From positions 1,736,001 to 1,800,000 of the forward strand of contig OZ244865.1 in assembly GCA_965221075.1 (NCBI GenBank): a stretch of 64,000 bases of DNA. The letters run 5' to 3'. The stretch is from UBA2970 sp965221075. GTDB taxonomy: Bacteria; Verrucomicrobiota; Verrucomicrobiia; Limisphaerales; AAA164-E04. The notes under the pieces are model-generated. The model did no database searches. It was not told the DNA's origin and was given only the letters and a program-made list of their open reading frames with translations. A program made the translations under genes and the position numbers. Shown piece after piece: positions 17,726 through 25,585 of the stretch; position 1 is the first letter of the stretch, and every line of letters starts with the position of its first letter.

Positions 17726-17912
17726 GGCTTCCGGCGCCCTCCCGCGCGGCCCGGCGCCGGGTCCGGCGGAAGGCCCCCGGCGGGAGGAGCCGAACCCTCC
17801 CTGGAACCCGGGAGCCCATGGGTGTACGCTGCCCGGGATTCGGGATCCCCGGGCGGGGCCGCCGCTTCGGCGACGAATCGACCCGGGCGCCCGGATCGAG
17901 GAGCCTGCAGGG

Positions 17913-19922
17913 ATGAACGACGAGATCCGCGAACTGCTCGGAAGAGCCGAGGGGGGCGATCCCGGGGCCCAGTTCGATCTGGGGCTGGCCTACTCCAGCG
18001 GGGAGGGGGTCCCCGCCGACGCCGAGGAGGCGGTGCGCTGGTGGCGCCGGGCCGCCGAGCAGGGCCATGCCGCCGCCCAGAACAACCTCGGGGTCGCCTG
18101 CAGCCAGGGGGACGGGACCCCCAGGGATCCCGAAGAGGGCTTCCGGTGGTACCGTGCCGCCGCCGAGGCGGGCCTGGTGCAGGCCCAGTACAACCTGGGA
18201 AGCGCCTGCGGCGCCGGGGAGGGGGTCGCCGCCGACTCCGCAGAGGCGGCGCGGTGGATGCGCCGGGCCGCCGTCGCAGGCCATCTCGCGGCCCAGTGCG
18301 CCCTGGGAAGGCTCTACTGGGAGGGGATCGGTGTGCCCAAGGACGAGGCCGAGGCGGCGAAGTGGTTCCGCAAGGCCGCCGGGGAGGGCAGCCCGGAGGG
18401 CCAGTACCGCCTGGGGCTCTCCTGCGCCCACGGGTGCGGCGTCCCCAGGGACGACTCCGAGGCGGCGAGGTGGTTCCGAAAGGCCGCCGAGCAGGGCCAT
18501 GCCGGGGCGCAGACCCTCCTTGGGGGCGCCTACATCTCCGGAGTGGGCGTCCGGAGGGATCCCGGCGAGGCGCTCAAGTGGAGCCGCATGGCGGCCATGC
18601 AGGGCGATGCCCATGCCCAGTACTCCATGGGCTTCCTGCACCAGAACGGGGCCGGAGGCTCCGTGGACGGCCGCAGCGCGGCGCAGTGGTACAGGAAGGC
18701 CGCCGAGCAGGGCCATGTAGAGGCCCAGGCCAGGCTGGGCGCCATGCACTACGGCGGGAACGGCGTCCCCGAGGATGCCGAGGAGGGGGCGCGCTGGCTG
18801 CTCCTGGCGGCCGAGAGCGGCCACCCCAGATCCCAGGCCTTCCTGGGAGCCATGCACTTCAGCGGCAGAGGGGTCGCCAAGGACGGGAAGAAGGCCCTGG
18901 AATGGTTCCTCAGGGCCGCCGAGTCCGGCTTGGTGGAGGCCCAGAGGGGCCTGGGGGACATGTACGCCAGGGGGATGGGGGTCGGCCAGGACATGGCCGC
19001 GGCCCTCGAGTGGTACCGCAAGGCGGCCGAAGGCGGCGACGCCGAGTCGCAGTACCACATGGCGACCCTTCCGGACCAGGCGGAGGGGGCCGGCCCGGAT
19101 GCCGCCGATGCTGCCCGGTGGCTGCGCAAATCGGCCAGGCAGGGCTTCGCCCTGGCCCAGCACGCGCTGGGGACCAGGTACCTTGCGGGGAACGGCGTTC
19201 CGAAGGATCTCGACGAGGCGGCGCACTGGCTGCGCAAGGCCTCCGGGCAGGACCACCACGGTTCCCAGTGCCTCCTGGCGCTGATGCACTCCAGGGGGGA
19301 GGGCGTTCCCCAGGACGCCGGCGAGGCTCTCCGCCTGTTCCGCAAGGCCGCCGAGGCCGGCTATCCGGACGGCCAGTTCCACCTGGCCGTAATGCTCGAC
19401 GAAGGGGCGGCGGCGCCCCGGGACGAGGAGAAGGCCCTGCACTGGTTCCGCAGGGCCGCCGAAGCGGGCCATGCCGGGGCCCAGTACTGCCTGGGGCTCT
19501 CCTACGCCAGGGGGGAGGGGCTGCCCCAGGACCAGGAGAAGGCGGCCGAGTGGCATCTCAAGGCCGCCAAGGCGGGGCTCGCCGACGCCCAGCTGGCCCT
19601 GGCCCTCGCCTACGCCGGGGGGAACGGAGTTTCCGAGGACCAGGAGAAGGCGTCCGGGTGGTTCCTCAAGGCCGCCGAAGCGGGCCTGGCCGAGGCCCAG
19701 AGGCATCTGGGCCTCCGCCATGCCAGGGGGGAGGGCGTTCCCCGGGACGTCGTGGAGGGGATGTCCTGGCTCTGCGTCTCCGTCGCCCTGGGGGACAAGG
19801 ACGCGGTGGCGGATCTCCAATCGCTGCAAGAGTCCCTGGACCCTGAGCAGATCGTCCAGGCACGCGAGCGCACCAGCCGGCACCTGGAGCGCATTCTGGG
19901 TCCGCCGTCCCCGGATCGGTAG
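17913..19922 (+). CDS. Sel1-repeat protein (17 full repeats)
   Basis: 669 residues made almost entirely of 36-residue Sel1 (TPR-like) repeats of the type GHAxAQxxLGxxYxxGxGVPxDxxEAxxWxRKAAEx. I count 17 full repeats from about residue 15 and a degenerate eighteenth, ending in an Arg-rich tail. There is no signal peptide, membrane segment or enzymatic domain, so it is probably a cytoplasmic scaffold or adaptor. GAGGAG lies 9 bases before the ATG. A paralogue with the same build follows at 20152. The 187-base gap upstream, after glyS, is very GC-rich with no promoter I would trust. Confidence 0.9.
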   Translation: MNDEIRELLGRAEGGDPGAQFDLGLAYSSGEGVPADAEEAVRWWRRAAEQGHAAAQNNLGVACSQGDGTPRDPEEGFRWYRAAAEAGLVQAQYNLGSACGAGEGVAADSAEAARWMRRAAVAGHLAAQCALGRLYWEGIGVPKDEAEAAKWFRKAAGEGSPEGQYRLGLSCAHGCGVPRDDSEAARWFRKAAEQGHAGAQTLLGGAYISGVGVRRDPGEALKWSRMAAMQGDAHAQYSMGFLHQNGAGGSVDGRSAAQWYRKAAEQGHVEAQARLGAMHYGGNGVPEDAEEGARWLLLAAESGHPRSQAFLGAMHFSGRGVAKDGKKALEWFLRAAESGLVEAQRGLGDMYARGMGVGQDMAAALEWYRKAAEGGDAESQYHMATLPDQAEGAGPDAADAARWLRKSARQGFALAQHALGTRYLAGNGVPKDLDEAAHWLRKASGQDHHGSQCLLALMHSRGEGVPQDAGEALRLFRKAAEAGYPDGQFHLAVMLDEGAAAPRDEEKALHWFRRAAEAGHAGAQYCLGLSYARGEGLPQDQEKAAEWHLKAAKAGLADAQLALALAYAGGNGVSEDQEKASGWFLKAAEAGLAEAQRHLGLRHARGEGVPRDVVEGMSWLCVSVALGDKDAVADLQSLQESLDPEQIVQARERTSRHLERILGPPSPDR

Positions 19923-21660
19923 CCTGGGACGCGGCTCCGGCGCAGGCTTCTGCCGGAGGCCCGGGCCGCTCTCCCTGGAAGCGGGCCGGCTCCGGGCGCA
20001 GCGCCACCGGCTGCGTCGGACCGGCCGTCCGCCGGGAGGGTCGGGTTTCCCTTGAGGAGGCGGCCGCTGCCCGGCGAGAATCCCATTCAGCCCTTGCCCG
20101 ATCGGGCGGAGCGGACCGGGAGTTCCTGGCCGGCCGCGGGGTCCTTCGGGGATGAAGTCCAGGCAGGTCAGAAGGCGGCTTAGGGCCGCGGCCAAGGGGG
20201 TGGCGCAGACCCATTACGAGATGGGGATCTCCTGCTCCACGGGCAGGGGGGCGGCGCAGGACGACGAAGCGGCGGTGCGCTGGTGGCGCAAGGCCGCCGA
20301 GGGGGGCCACGCCGAAGCCCGGAACATGCTCGGCTACTGCTACCATGCCGGACAGGGAGTGGCCGCCGATCAGGAGGAGGCCGCCCGCTGGTGGCGCAAG
20401 GCCGCCGAGGCGGGCCACGAAGAGGCGCTGCACCAGCTGGGGCACTGCTACCGCAGCGGGGAGGGCGTCGGCCAGGACTGCCAGGAGGCGGTGCGCCTGT
20501 GGCGCAAGGCCGCCGTAAAGGGCCATGCCGGCGCCCAGCACTCCCTGGGGGTCGCCCATGTCAAGGGCGACGGAGTTCCCCCGGATGCCGAGGAGGGCGT
20601 GAAGTGGTGGCGCAAGGCCGCCGAGAAGGGCCATCCCGGCGCCCAGAACGAGCTGGGCATCTGCTACGCCCAGGGGAATGGGGTTCCCAGGAACGATCGG
20701 GAGGCGTTCAGGTGGTTCCGCAAGGCCGCCCTCCAGGGAGTCTCCGATGCCCAGGCCAGCCTGGCGGAGAGGTACGCGCTGGGGGCGGGAGTCACCAGGA
20801 ACGGCGAGGAGGCGCTCCGGTGGTACCTCAAGGCCGCCGAGGGGGGCCATCCCCAGGCCCAGTTCAGCCTGGGACGCATGCACCATGCCGGGGATGGCGT
20901 TCCGGTGGACGCCCGGGCGGCGGCGAAGTGGTACCGCAAGGCCGCCGAGGCGGGCCACACATGCGCCCAGACCAACCTGGGAGTCATGCACCATCGGGGC
21001 GAAGGCGTAGCCAAGGATGCACGGGAGGCGGCGGAGCTGTTCCGGAAGGCGGCCGAGCGGGGGAACGCCGGGGCCCAGTCGAACCTGGGATTATGCTTCA
21101 TGAACGGGGACGGGGTTCCCGAGGACGCGCAGGAGGCGGTCCGGTGGTACCGCGCCGCGGCCGAGCAGGGCAACGCCGGGGCCCAGTTCTACCTGGCGGC
21201 CGCGTACGCCGGCGGGAGAGGAGTCGGAGAGGACGATCGGGAGGCGGCGGCCTGGTTCCGCAAGGCGGCCGAGCAGGGCCACCCCGGGGCGCAGTACGAA
21301 CTGGGGGCGAGATGCCGCGCCGGAAAGGGAGTCCCCGTGAACGACGAGGAGGCCTTCCGCTGGTTCGGCGAGGCCGCCAGGCAGGGCCATTCGCTGGCCC
21401 AGCTCCGCCTGGGAGCCATGCTTGCCGAGGGGGCGGGAGCCCCGAAGGACACCGAGGAGGCCCTGCGCTGGATCCGGAAGGCCGCCGAAGGGGGGCTCCC
21501 CGAGGCCCAGTACAGTCTGGGGGCCGCCTGCGCCAGGGGAGAGGGCGTCCCCGAGGATCCCGTGGAGGCGCTCGCCTGGCTTGGCGCCGCAGCCGCCCAG
21601 GGCCATTCCGGAGCGGAGAAGGAGCAGGCGTCGGTGGCCGGGCGGCTGGACGAGGCCCGG
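17955..21660 (+). repeat. Long array of 108-base coding repeats (Sel1 units) across two genes
   Basis: About 30 Sel1 units of 108 bases (36 codons) in two blocks, roughly 17955-19830 and 20196-21640. They are separated by the 3' end of the first gene, a 230-base spacer and the start of the second gene. The strong periodicity keeps other frames open for long distances on both strands, so long reading frames here are not evidence of further genes. Confidence 0.88.
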
Positions 21661-21741
21661 ATCGCCCAGGCCCGGGAGCGGTCGATCCGGTACCGGAAGA
21701 GCCACGCGCCGCCTCCCCGGGATGACGGGGACAGGCCCTGA
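20152..21741 (+). CDS. Sel1-repeat protein (13 full repeats), paralogue of the preceding gene
   Basis: 529 residues. A short basic start (MKSRQVRRRLRAAAKG) is followed by 13 clean Sel1 repeats of 36 residues and a degenerate last unit ending in an Arg-rich tail (AQARERSIRYRKS). That tail matches the end of the upstream paralogue (VQARERTSRHLER), so the two genes probably arose by tandem duplication followed by repeat gain or loss. No signal peptide is visible. The 230-base spacer before it holds GC-rich inverted repeats but no clear promoter. Its function cannot be assigned from sequence. Confidence 0.88.
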   Translation: MKSRQVRRRLRAAAKGVAQTHYEMGISCSTGRGAAQDDEAAVRWWRKAAEGGHAEARNMLGYCYHAGQGVAADQEEAARWWRKAAEAGHEEALHQLGHCYRSGEGVGQDCQEAVRLWRKAAVKGHAGAQHSLGVAHVKGDGVPPDAEEGVKWWRKAAEKGHPGAQNELGICYAQGNGVPRNDREAFRWFRKAALQGVSDAQASLAERYALGAGVTRNGEEALRWYLKAAEGGHPQAQFSLGRMHHAGDGVPVDARAAAKWYRKAAEAGHTCAQTNLGVMHHRGEGVAKDAREAAELFRKAAERGNAGAQSNLGLCFMNGDGVPEDAQEAVRWYRAAAEQGNAGAQFYLAAAYAGGRGVGEDDREAAAWFRKAAEQGHPGAQYELGARCRAGKGVPVNDEEAFRWFGEAARQGHSLAQLRLGAMLAEGAGAPKDTEEALRWIRKAAEGGLPEAQYSLGAACARGEGVPEDPVEALAWLGAAAAQGHSGAEKEQASVAGRLDEARIAQARERSIRYRKSHAPPPRDDGDRP

Positions 21742-21866
21742 GCCCGCCTTTGTCCTTCCAGGCCTCGGTAAGGCAGCGGCTGTCGTCCGGCCGGGGAGGG
21801 GAGGAGGGCGGCGCCCGCCTCCTCCCATGCGCTGGAGCCGGACCTCGGGCCGGCCCTGGATCGGGA

Positions 21867-21895
21867 TTGAAACGCCCGGCGGCTTTCCCTACAAT
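21867..21895 (+). promoter_or_regulatory. Near-consensus sigma-70 promoter of the Fur-family gene
   Basis: TTGAAA (21867-21872) and TACAAT (21890-21895) are separated by exactly 17 bases, each box one mismatch from consensus. Transcription should begin about 21902. That leaves almost no leader before the ATG at 21907 but about 20 bases, with GGGAGCGGAG, before the ATG at 21922, favouring the latter as start codon. Confidence 0.7.
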
Positions 21896-21921
21896 GGGGC
21901 CGCCCGATGGGAGCGGAGCCT

Positions 21922-22338
21922 ATGCAGGAAGGAGAGTCCGCCAACCGGCGGCTGCTGCGCCAGTGCCGTCTCGACGTCACCCGCCCCCGCCTCCAGATCC
22001 TGGCCCTGCTGAAGGAGCGGCCCCGGCCGGTCACCATCAAGGAGGTGCACGCCTCCATGCAGAAGGGCTGCAACCTGGCCACCGTCTACCGCTTCCTCCA
22101 CCAGCTGGAGGAGAAGGGGATGGTCAAGCGCCTGGAGTTCGGGGACGGGCGCTCCCGGTTCGAATGGAACGGCGACGGGCACCACCACCACCACCTGATC
22201 TGCCGGGAGTGCACCCGGATCGTGGACGTCGAGGAGTGCTTCCCTCCCGGGGTGGAGGAGAGGATCGCCCGGAACTACGGCTTCGGCGAGGTGACCCACC
22301 AGCTGGAGTTCTTCGGGATCTGCCCTTCCTGCCGGTAG
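21922..22338 (+). CDS. Fur-family metal-responsive transcriptional regulator
   Basis: 138-residue DNA-binding repressor of the Fur/Zur/PerR family. It has an N-terminal winged helix (RLDVTRPRLQILALLKERP, KGCNLATVYRFLHQLEEKG) and a C-terminal metal-binding domain. The latter has a run of five His (DGHHHHHLICREC) and the CxxC pairs CREC and CPSC that form the structural zinc site. Which metal or signal it senses cannot be told; the relaxed regulatory site and lack of an obvious metal transporter nearby leave Fur, Zur and PerR all possible. Start chosen from the promoter position; an upstream ATG at 21907 adds five residues. It converges with rph, 13 bases apart. Confidence 0.88.
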   Translation: MQEGESANRRLLRQCRLDVTRPRLQILALLKERPRPVTIKEVHASMQKGCNLATVYRFLHQLEEKGMVKRLEFGDGRSRFEWNGDGHHHHHLICRECTRIVDVEECFPPGVEERIARNYGFGEVTHQLEFFGICPSCR

Positions 22339-22351
22339 ACCTTCCTACTCC

Positions 22352-23116
22352 CTATTCCCGCTCCTGGCCGGCCAGGCAGCGGCTCTGAAGGCCGATCAGG
22401 GAGCGGATCCCCTCCCGGGCCAGATCCAGCATCGCGCCCAGGGCCTGGGAACCGAAGGCCGCCTTCTCGGCGGCGCCCTGCAGCTCCACGAAATCCCCGT
22501 CGGAGGTCATCACCACGTTGAGATCCACGTCGGCCTGGGAGTCCTCCTGGTAGCACAGGTCGAGGACCGGGGCCCCGCCGATGATCCCGGCGCTCACCGC
22601 CGCCACCGATCGGAGCACGGGCGAGGCGTCGATCCTGCCCTCCTCGGCCAGGCGCCGCACCGCCAGCGAGAGGGCCACGAAGCCTCCGGTGATCGAGGCG
22701 GTGCGGGTGCTCCCGTCGGCCTGGATCACGTCGCAGTCGATCCAGAGGGTGCGGGGCCCCAGCGCCTTCAGGTCGATGGCGGCCCGCATCGAGCGGCCCA
22801 CCAGCCGCTGGATCTCCTGGGAGCGGCCGTCGATGCGTCCCCGGCTGATGTCGCGCGCCTTCCGGCCCAGGGTGGAGTAGGGAAGCATGGAGTACTCGGC
22901 GGTCACCCAGCCTCCCTCCACGTTCTGCTCGCGCATCCAGCGGGGAACGCGCTCCTCCACGGTGGCGGCGCATAGCACCCGGGTGCCGCCCCACTCCACC
23001 AGGGTGGATCCCGTGGCGTGGGGAGCGAAGCCGTTGTGGAACGAAACCGGGCGCAGCTGGGACGGCTCCCGTCCGTCTTCCCGGAGAAACGAGGTTCTTG
23101 TCTGAGGCTCTGGCAT
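22352..23116 (-). CDS. rph: Ribonuclease PH
   Basis: Phosphorolytic 3'-5' exoribonuclease that trims tRNA 3' ends; 254 residues from the ATG giving MPEPQTRTSFLRE. Family blocks: STLVEWGGTRVLCAATVEE, GGWVTAEYSMLPYST, GRSQEIQRLVGRSMRA, LWIDCDVIQADGSTRTAS, and the C-terminal VDLNVVMTSDGDFVELQG. An ATG at 23173 would add 19 atypical residues. GGGAAGCAGAG lies just before the chosen ATG. It converges with the Fur-family gene and diverges from the sulfatase gene. Confidence 0.95.
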   Translation of the reverse strand: MPEPQTRTSFLREDGREPSQLRPVSFHNGFAPHATGSTLVEWGGTRVLCAATVEERVPRWMREQNVEGGWVTAEYSMLPYSTLGRKARDISRGRIDGRSQEIQRLVGRSMRAAIDLKALGPRTLWIDCDVIQADGSTRTASITGGFVALSLAVRRLAEEGRIDASPVLRSVAAVSAGIIGGAPVLDLCYQEDSQADVDLNVVMTSDGDFVELQGAAEKAAFGSQALGAMLDLAREGIRSLIGLQSRCLAGQERE

Positions 23117-23131
23117 CTCTGCTTCCCGCGA

Positions 23132-23159
23132 AATGTAGGAGGCGCCCGGCGCATTGCAA
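23132..23159 (-). promoter_or_regulatory. Possible sigma-70 promoter of rph
   Basis: On the minus strand TTGCAA (23154-23159) and TACATT (23132-23137) are 16 bases apart, each four of six matches to consensus. The start point would fall about 10 bases before the purine-rich site preceding the rph ATG. The boxes are only moderate, so this is a suggestion. Confidence 0.35.
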
Positions 23160-23238
23160 GGCGCGGCTCTCACGCCGGGACGGAGGAAGGTCGGCCCGCC
23201 TTGCGGAGGCCACCCGAGCCCCTCTAGAGTCCCCTCCC

Positions 23239-25131
23239 ATGTCCATCCGCCACTTCCTCTGGGCGTGCCTGCTCGGCCTCACGCTCGGCACGGTCCGGGG
23301 GGCCGACCGGCCCAACATACTGTGGATCTCGGCCGAGGACATGGGGCCCATGCTCGGCTGCTTCGGAGATCCCCACGCCATCACCCCCAACCTGGACGAT
23401 CTGGCCGGCCAGGGGGTGCGCTTCACCCACGCCTTCACCACCGCCGGGGTGTGCGCCCCCTGCCGCAGCGGGATCATCACCGGGATGTACCAGACCACCC
23501 TCGGCACCCACCACATGCGCTGCCGGGCCGTCCTGCCCTCCCACGTCAGGCCCTTCCCCGCCTACCTCAGGGAGAGCGGCTACTACTGCAGCAACAACAG
23601 CAAGCAGGACTACCAGTTCGAGACCCCGCCGGGGGTCTGGGACGAGTCCGGCTCCCAGGCTCACTGGCGCAGGCGCCCGGACCCGGACCAGCCCTTCTTC
23701 TCGGTGTTCAACTTCACCGGGTGCCACGAGAGCGGCATCGCCAACGCCAGCAAGTACCGGAGCGTCACGGCGTCGCTGAGTCCCGAAGAGCGCCAGGATC
23801 CGGACCGGCTGTCCACCTTCCCTCCCTACTACCCGGACACCCCGGCGGCCCGGGAGGACTGGAAGCGGGCCTACGAGCTGGCCACCGCGATGGACGCATG
23901 GGCGGGGCGGATCCTCGCCGAGCTGAAGGAGGACGGGCTCTACGAGGACACCGTGGTCTTCTTCTGGACCGACCACGGGGTGGGGCTGCCCCGCGCCAAG
24001 CGCTGGCTCTACGACTCTGGCACCCGCATCCCCCTGATCGTCCGCATTCCCGAGCGGTGGAGGACCGGGGGGCAGGGACGGCCCGGGGAGGCCAGCGACA
24101 GGCTGGTCAGCTCCCTGGACCTGGGGCCCAGCGTCCTGCGCCTGGCCGGGGTGGAGGCGCCCGGCCACATGCAGGGCCGGCCCTTCGTGGGGCCCGGCCT
24201 GCCCGAGGCCAGGAAGCACGTGTTCGGCGCCCGCGACCGGATGGACGAGCGCTACGACATCATCCGCATGGCGCGCGACCGCCGCTTCAAGTACATCCGC
24301 AACTACGAGCCGCTCAAGCCCTGGTACCAGTTCGTCAACTACTCGGAGAAGGGAGGCGCCATGCGGGAGCTGCGCCGCCTGCACCTGGAGGGCGCGCTCC
24401 CGGAGGCGGCCGGCCGCTACTTCCACGCCCCCAAGCCCGTCGAGGAGCTCTACGACACGCAGGAGGACCCCCACGAGATCCGGAACCTGGCGGGGGATCC
24501 CGCCTACGCCTCCAAGCTGCGGGAGCTGCGCCGGGCGCACCAGGAATGGGCGAGGGAGACCCGGGACATCGGGCTGATTCCCGAGCCGCTGATCGTGCAG
24601 GAGGAGAGGAGGCACGGCTCCCGCTACGCGATCCTGGAGGCCCGCGAGGGCACCGGCTACATGGAGCGGCTCCGGGCCCTTGCGGAGGCGGCCTCGCGGG
24701 GCGAGGGGGATCCCGCCCGGCTGCTGGAGGCCGCCCGGGACCCGGAGCCGGCCTTCCGCTACTGGGCCGCCACCGGCGTGGGCAACTGGCAGGGAGGCCC
24801 GGGCCCCCGGGCCGCCCGGGCGATGCGCCGCCTGCTCGCCGATCCGCAGGCGGTGGTGCGGACCGCCGCCGCCCGGGCCCTCTGCCGGATGGGGCGGCCG
24901 GAGGAGGCGCTTCCGGTCCTGGTCCGGACGCTCGAGGAGGGGGCCCAGTGGGAGCGGCTGCACGCCGCGGTGGTCCTCGACGAGATCGGCGAGCAGGCGC
25001 TGCCGGTCAAGGAGGCCATGAGGAAGGCTCTGGAGCCGCGCCAGGACCTGTTCTCCAGCGGCAAGTACGTGGTGAGAGTGATCAACCGGGCCCTCAACCA
25101 GCTGGAGGGAACCGGCAACCAGGTGCCCTGA
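23239..25131 (+). CDS. Secreted sulfatase with C-terminal HEAT-like repeats
   Basis: Formylglycine-dependent sulfatase of 630 residues with a signal peptide (MSIRHFLWACLLGLTLGTVRG). The metal-binding start of the fold reads RPNILWISAEDMGPMLGCFG. The modification motif is Cys72-Ala-Pro-Cys-Arg (CxPxR), followed by SGIITGMYQTTLGTHHMR. The second metal site is FFWTDHGVGLPRAKRWLYDSG. This wording resembles N-sulfoglucosamine sulfohydrolase-type (S1_8-like) enzymes; the substrate is probably a sulfated polysaccharide. Residues about 510-620 form HEAT-like helical repeats (AVVRTAAARALCRMGRPEEA). The enzyme would need an FGE or anSME maturase, not seen in the window. A longer frame to 23098 exists but the signal peptide sets the start. 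Confidence 0.9.
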   Translation: MSIRHFLWACLLGLTLGTVRGADRPNILWISAEDMGPMLGCFGDPHAITPNLDDLAGQGVRFTHAFTTAGVCAPCRSGIITGMYQTTLGTHHMRCRAVLPSHVRPFPAYLRESGYYCSNNSKQDYQFETPPGVWDESGSQAHWRRRPDPDQPFFSVFNFTGCHESGIANASKYRSVTASLSPEERQDPDRLSTFPPYYPDTPAAREDWKRAYELATAMDAWAGRILAELKEDGLYEDTVVFFWTDHGVGLPRAKRWLYDSGTRIPLIVRIPERWRTGGQGRPGEASDRLVSSLDLGPSVLRLAGVEAPGHMQGRPFVGPGLPEARKHVFGARDRMDERYDIIRMARDRRFKYIRNYEPLKPWYQFVNYSEKGGAMRELRRLHLEGALPEAAGRYFHAPKPVEELYDTQEDPHEIRNLAGDPAYASKLRELRRAHQEWARETRDIGLIPEPLIVQEERRHGSRYAILEAREGTGYMERLRALAEAASRGEGDPARLLEAARDPEPAFRYWAATGVGNWQGGPGPRAARAMRRLLADPQAVVRTAAARALCRMGRPEEALPVLVRTLEEGAQWERLHAAVVLDEIGEQALPVKEAMRKALEPRQDLFSSGKYVVRVINRALNQLEGTGNQVP

Positions 25132-25151
25132 GGGGGCCCGTTTTGCCTTTC

Positions 25152-25177
25152 CAGCCTCCCCGCTGCGGGGCAGGCTG
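25152..25177 (+). terminator. GC-rich hairpin after the sulfatase gene
   Basis: A 10-base-pair stem with one bulged C (CAGCCTCCCC pairing with GGGG-C-AGGCTG, loop GCTGC) lies 20 bases after the sulfatase stop and 15 bases before the lipoprotein start. There is no U-run after it, so it is either a weak terminator or a processing or attenuation structure. Confidence 0.35.
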
Positions 25178-25192
25178 CCCCTCCTGCTTATC

Positions 25193-25552
25193 ATGAATGG
25201 GTCGAAGCCAGTCCGGAGAGCCGCCGCCTGCCTGCTGGGCATCTGCCTCGCCGGATGCGGGGGCCAGTCCGAGGAGGAGCCGGAGACCGGAACGGCTGGC
25301 TCCAGCCCGATCGCCGCTCCGGTCGAGTACCTGGGCGCGGTCGGCCAGGCGAAGAACTACTCCCGGAACCGGGCGGGCCTCGAATCGGTGCAACAGGCGG
25401 TCCGCCTCTTCCAGGCCGGCGAGGGCCGGCTGCCCTCCGGCCTGCAGGAGCTGATTACGGAAGGCTACCTGTCCGCCCTTCCCGGCCTGAGCCCGGGGCA
25501 CAGCTTCGCCTACAGCGGCCGGACCGGGGCGGTCACCGTGCAGAAGGACTAG
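25193..25552 (+). CDS. Small lipoprotein with a pseudopilin-like C-terminal region
   Basis: 119 residues. The N-terminus is a lipoprotein signal with lipobox LAGC (about residues 19-22), so it should be anchored in an envelope membrane. An acidic Ser/Thr-rich linker follows. The rest (LESVQQAVRLFQAGEGRLPS, then ELITEGYLSALPGLSPG and FAYSGRTGAVTV) has the rhythm of the soluble part of GspG-like pseudopilins: an amphipathic helix, a GRLP turn, then a small sheet. It lacks a class III prepilin signal. Function unknown. It precedes guaA by 33 bases on the same strand. Confidence 0.75.
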   Translation: MNGSKPVRRAAACLLGICLAGCGGQSEEEPETGTAGSSPIAAPVEYLGAVGQAKNYSRNRAGLESVQQAVRLFQAGEGRLPSGLQELITEGYLSALPGLSPGHSFAYSGRTGAVTVQKD

Positions 25553-25585
25553 CCTCCCCGCTCCTGCAGGGGGATCCAGTTTCCG

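Noticed and set aside
17577..20195. An 872-codon minus-strand frame with 36-residue periodicity
   Set aside because: It is the antisense reading of the Sel1 repeat gene; the repeat length keeps the opposite frame open.
17955..21660. Regular 108-base repeats that could suggest a CRISPR array or satellite
   Set aside because: The repeats diverge as protein-coding units, keep reading frame and have no unique spacers between identical repeats.
23201..23230. TTGCGG-18-TAGAGT before the sulfatase gene
   Set aside because: The -35 box matches only three of six and would give an almost leaderless message.
25189..25194. TATCAT as a -10 box for the lipoprotein gene
   Set aside because: It overlaps the start codon, and no -35 box lies at a sensible distance.
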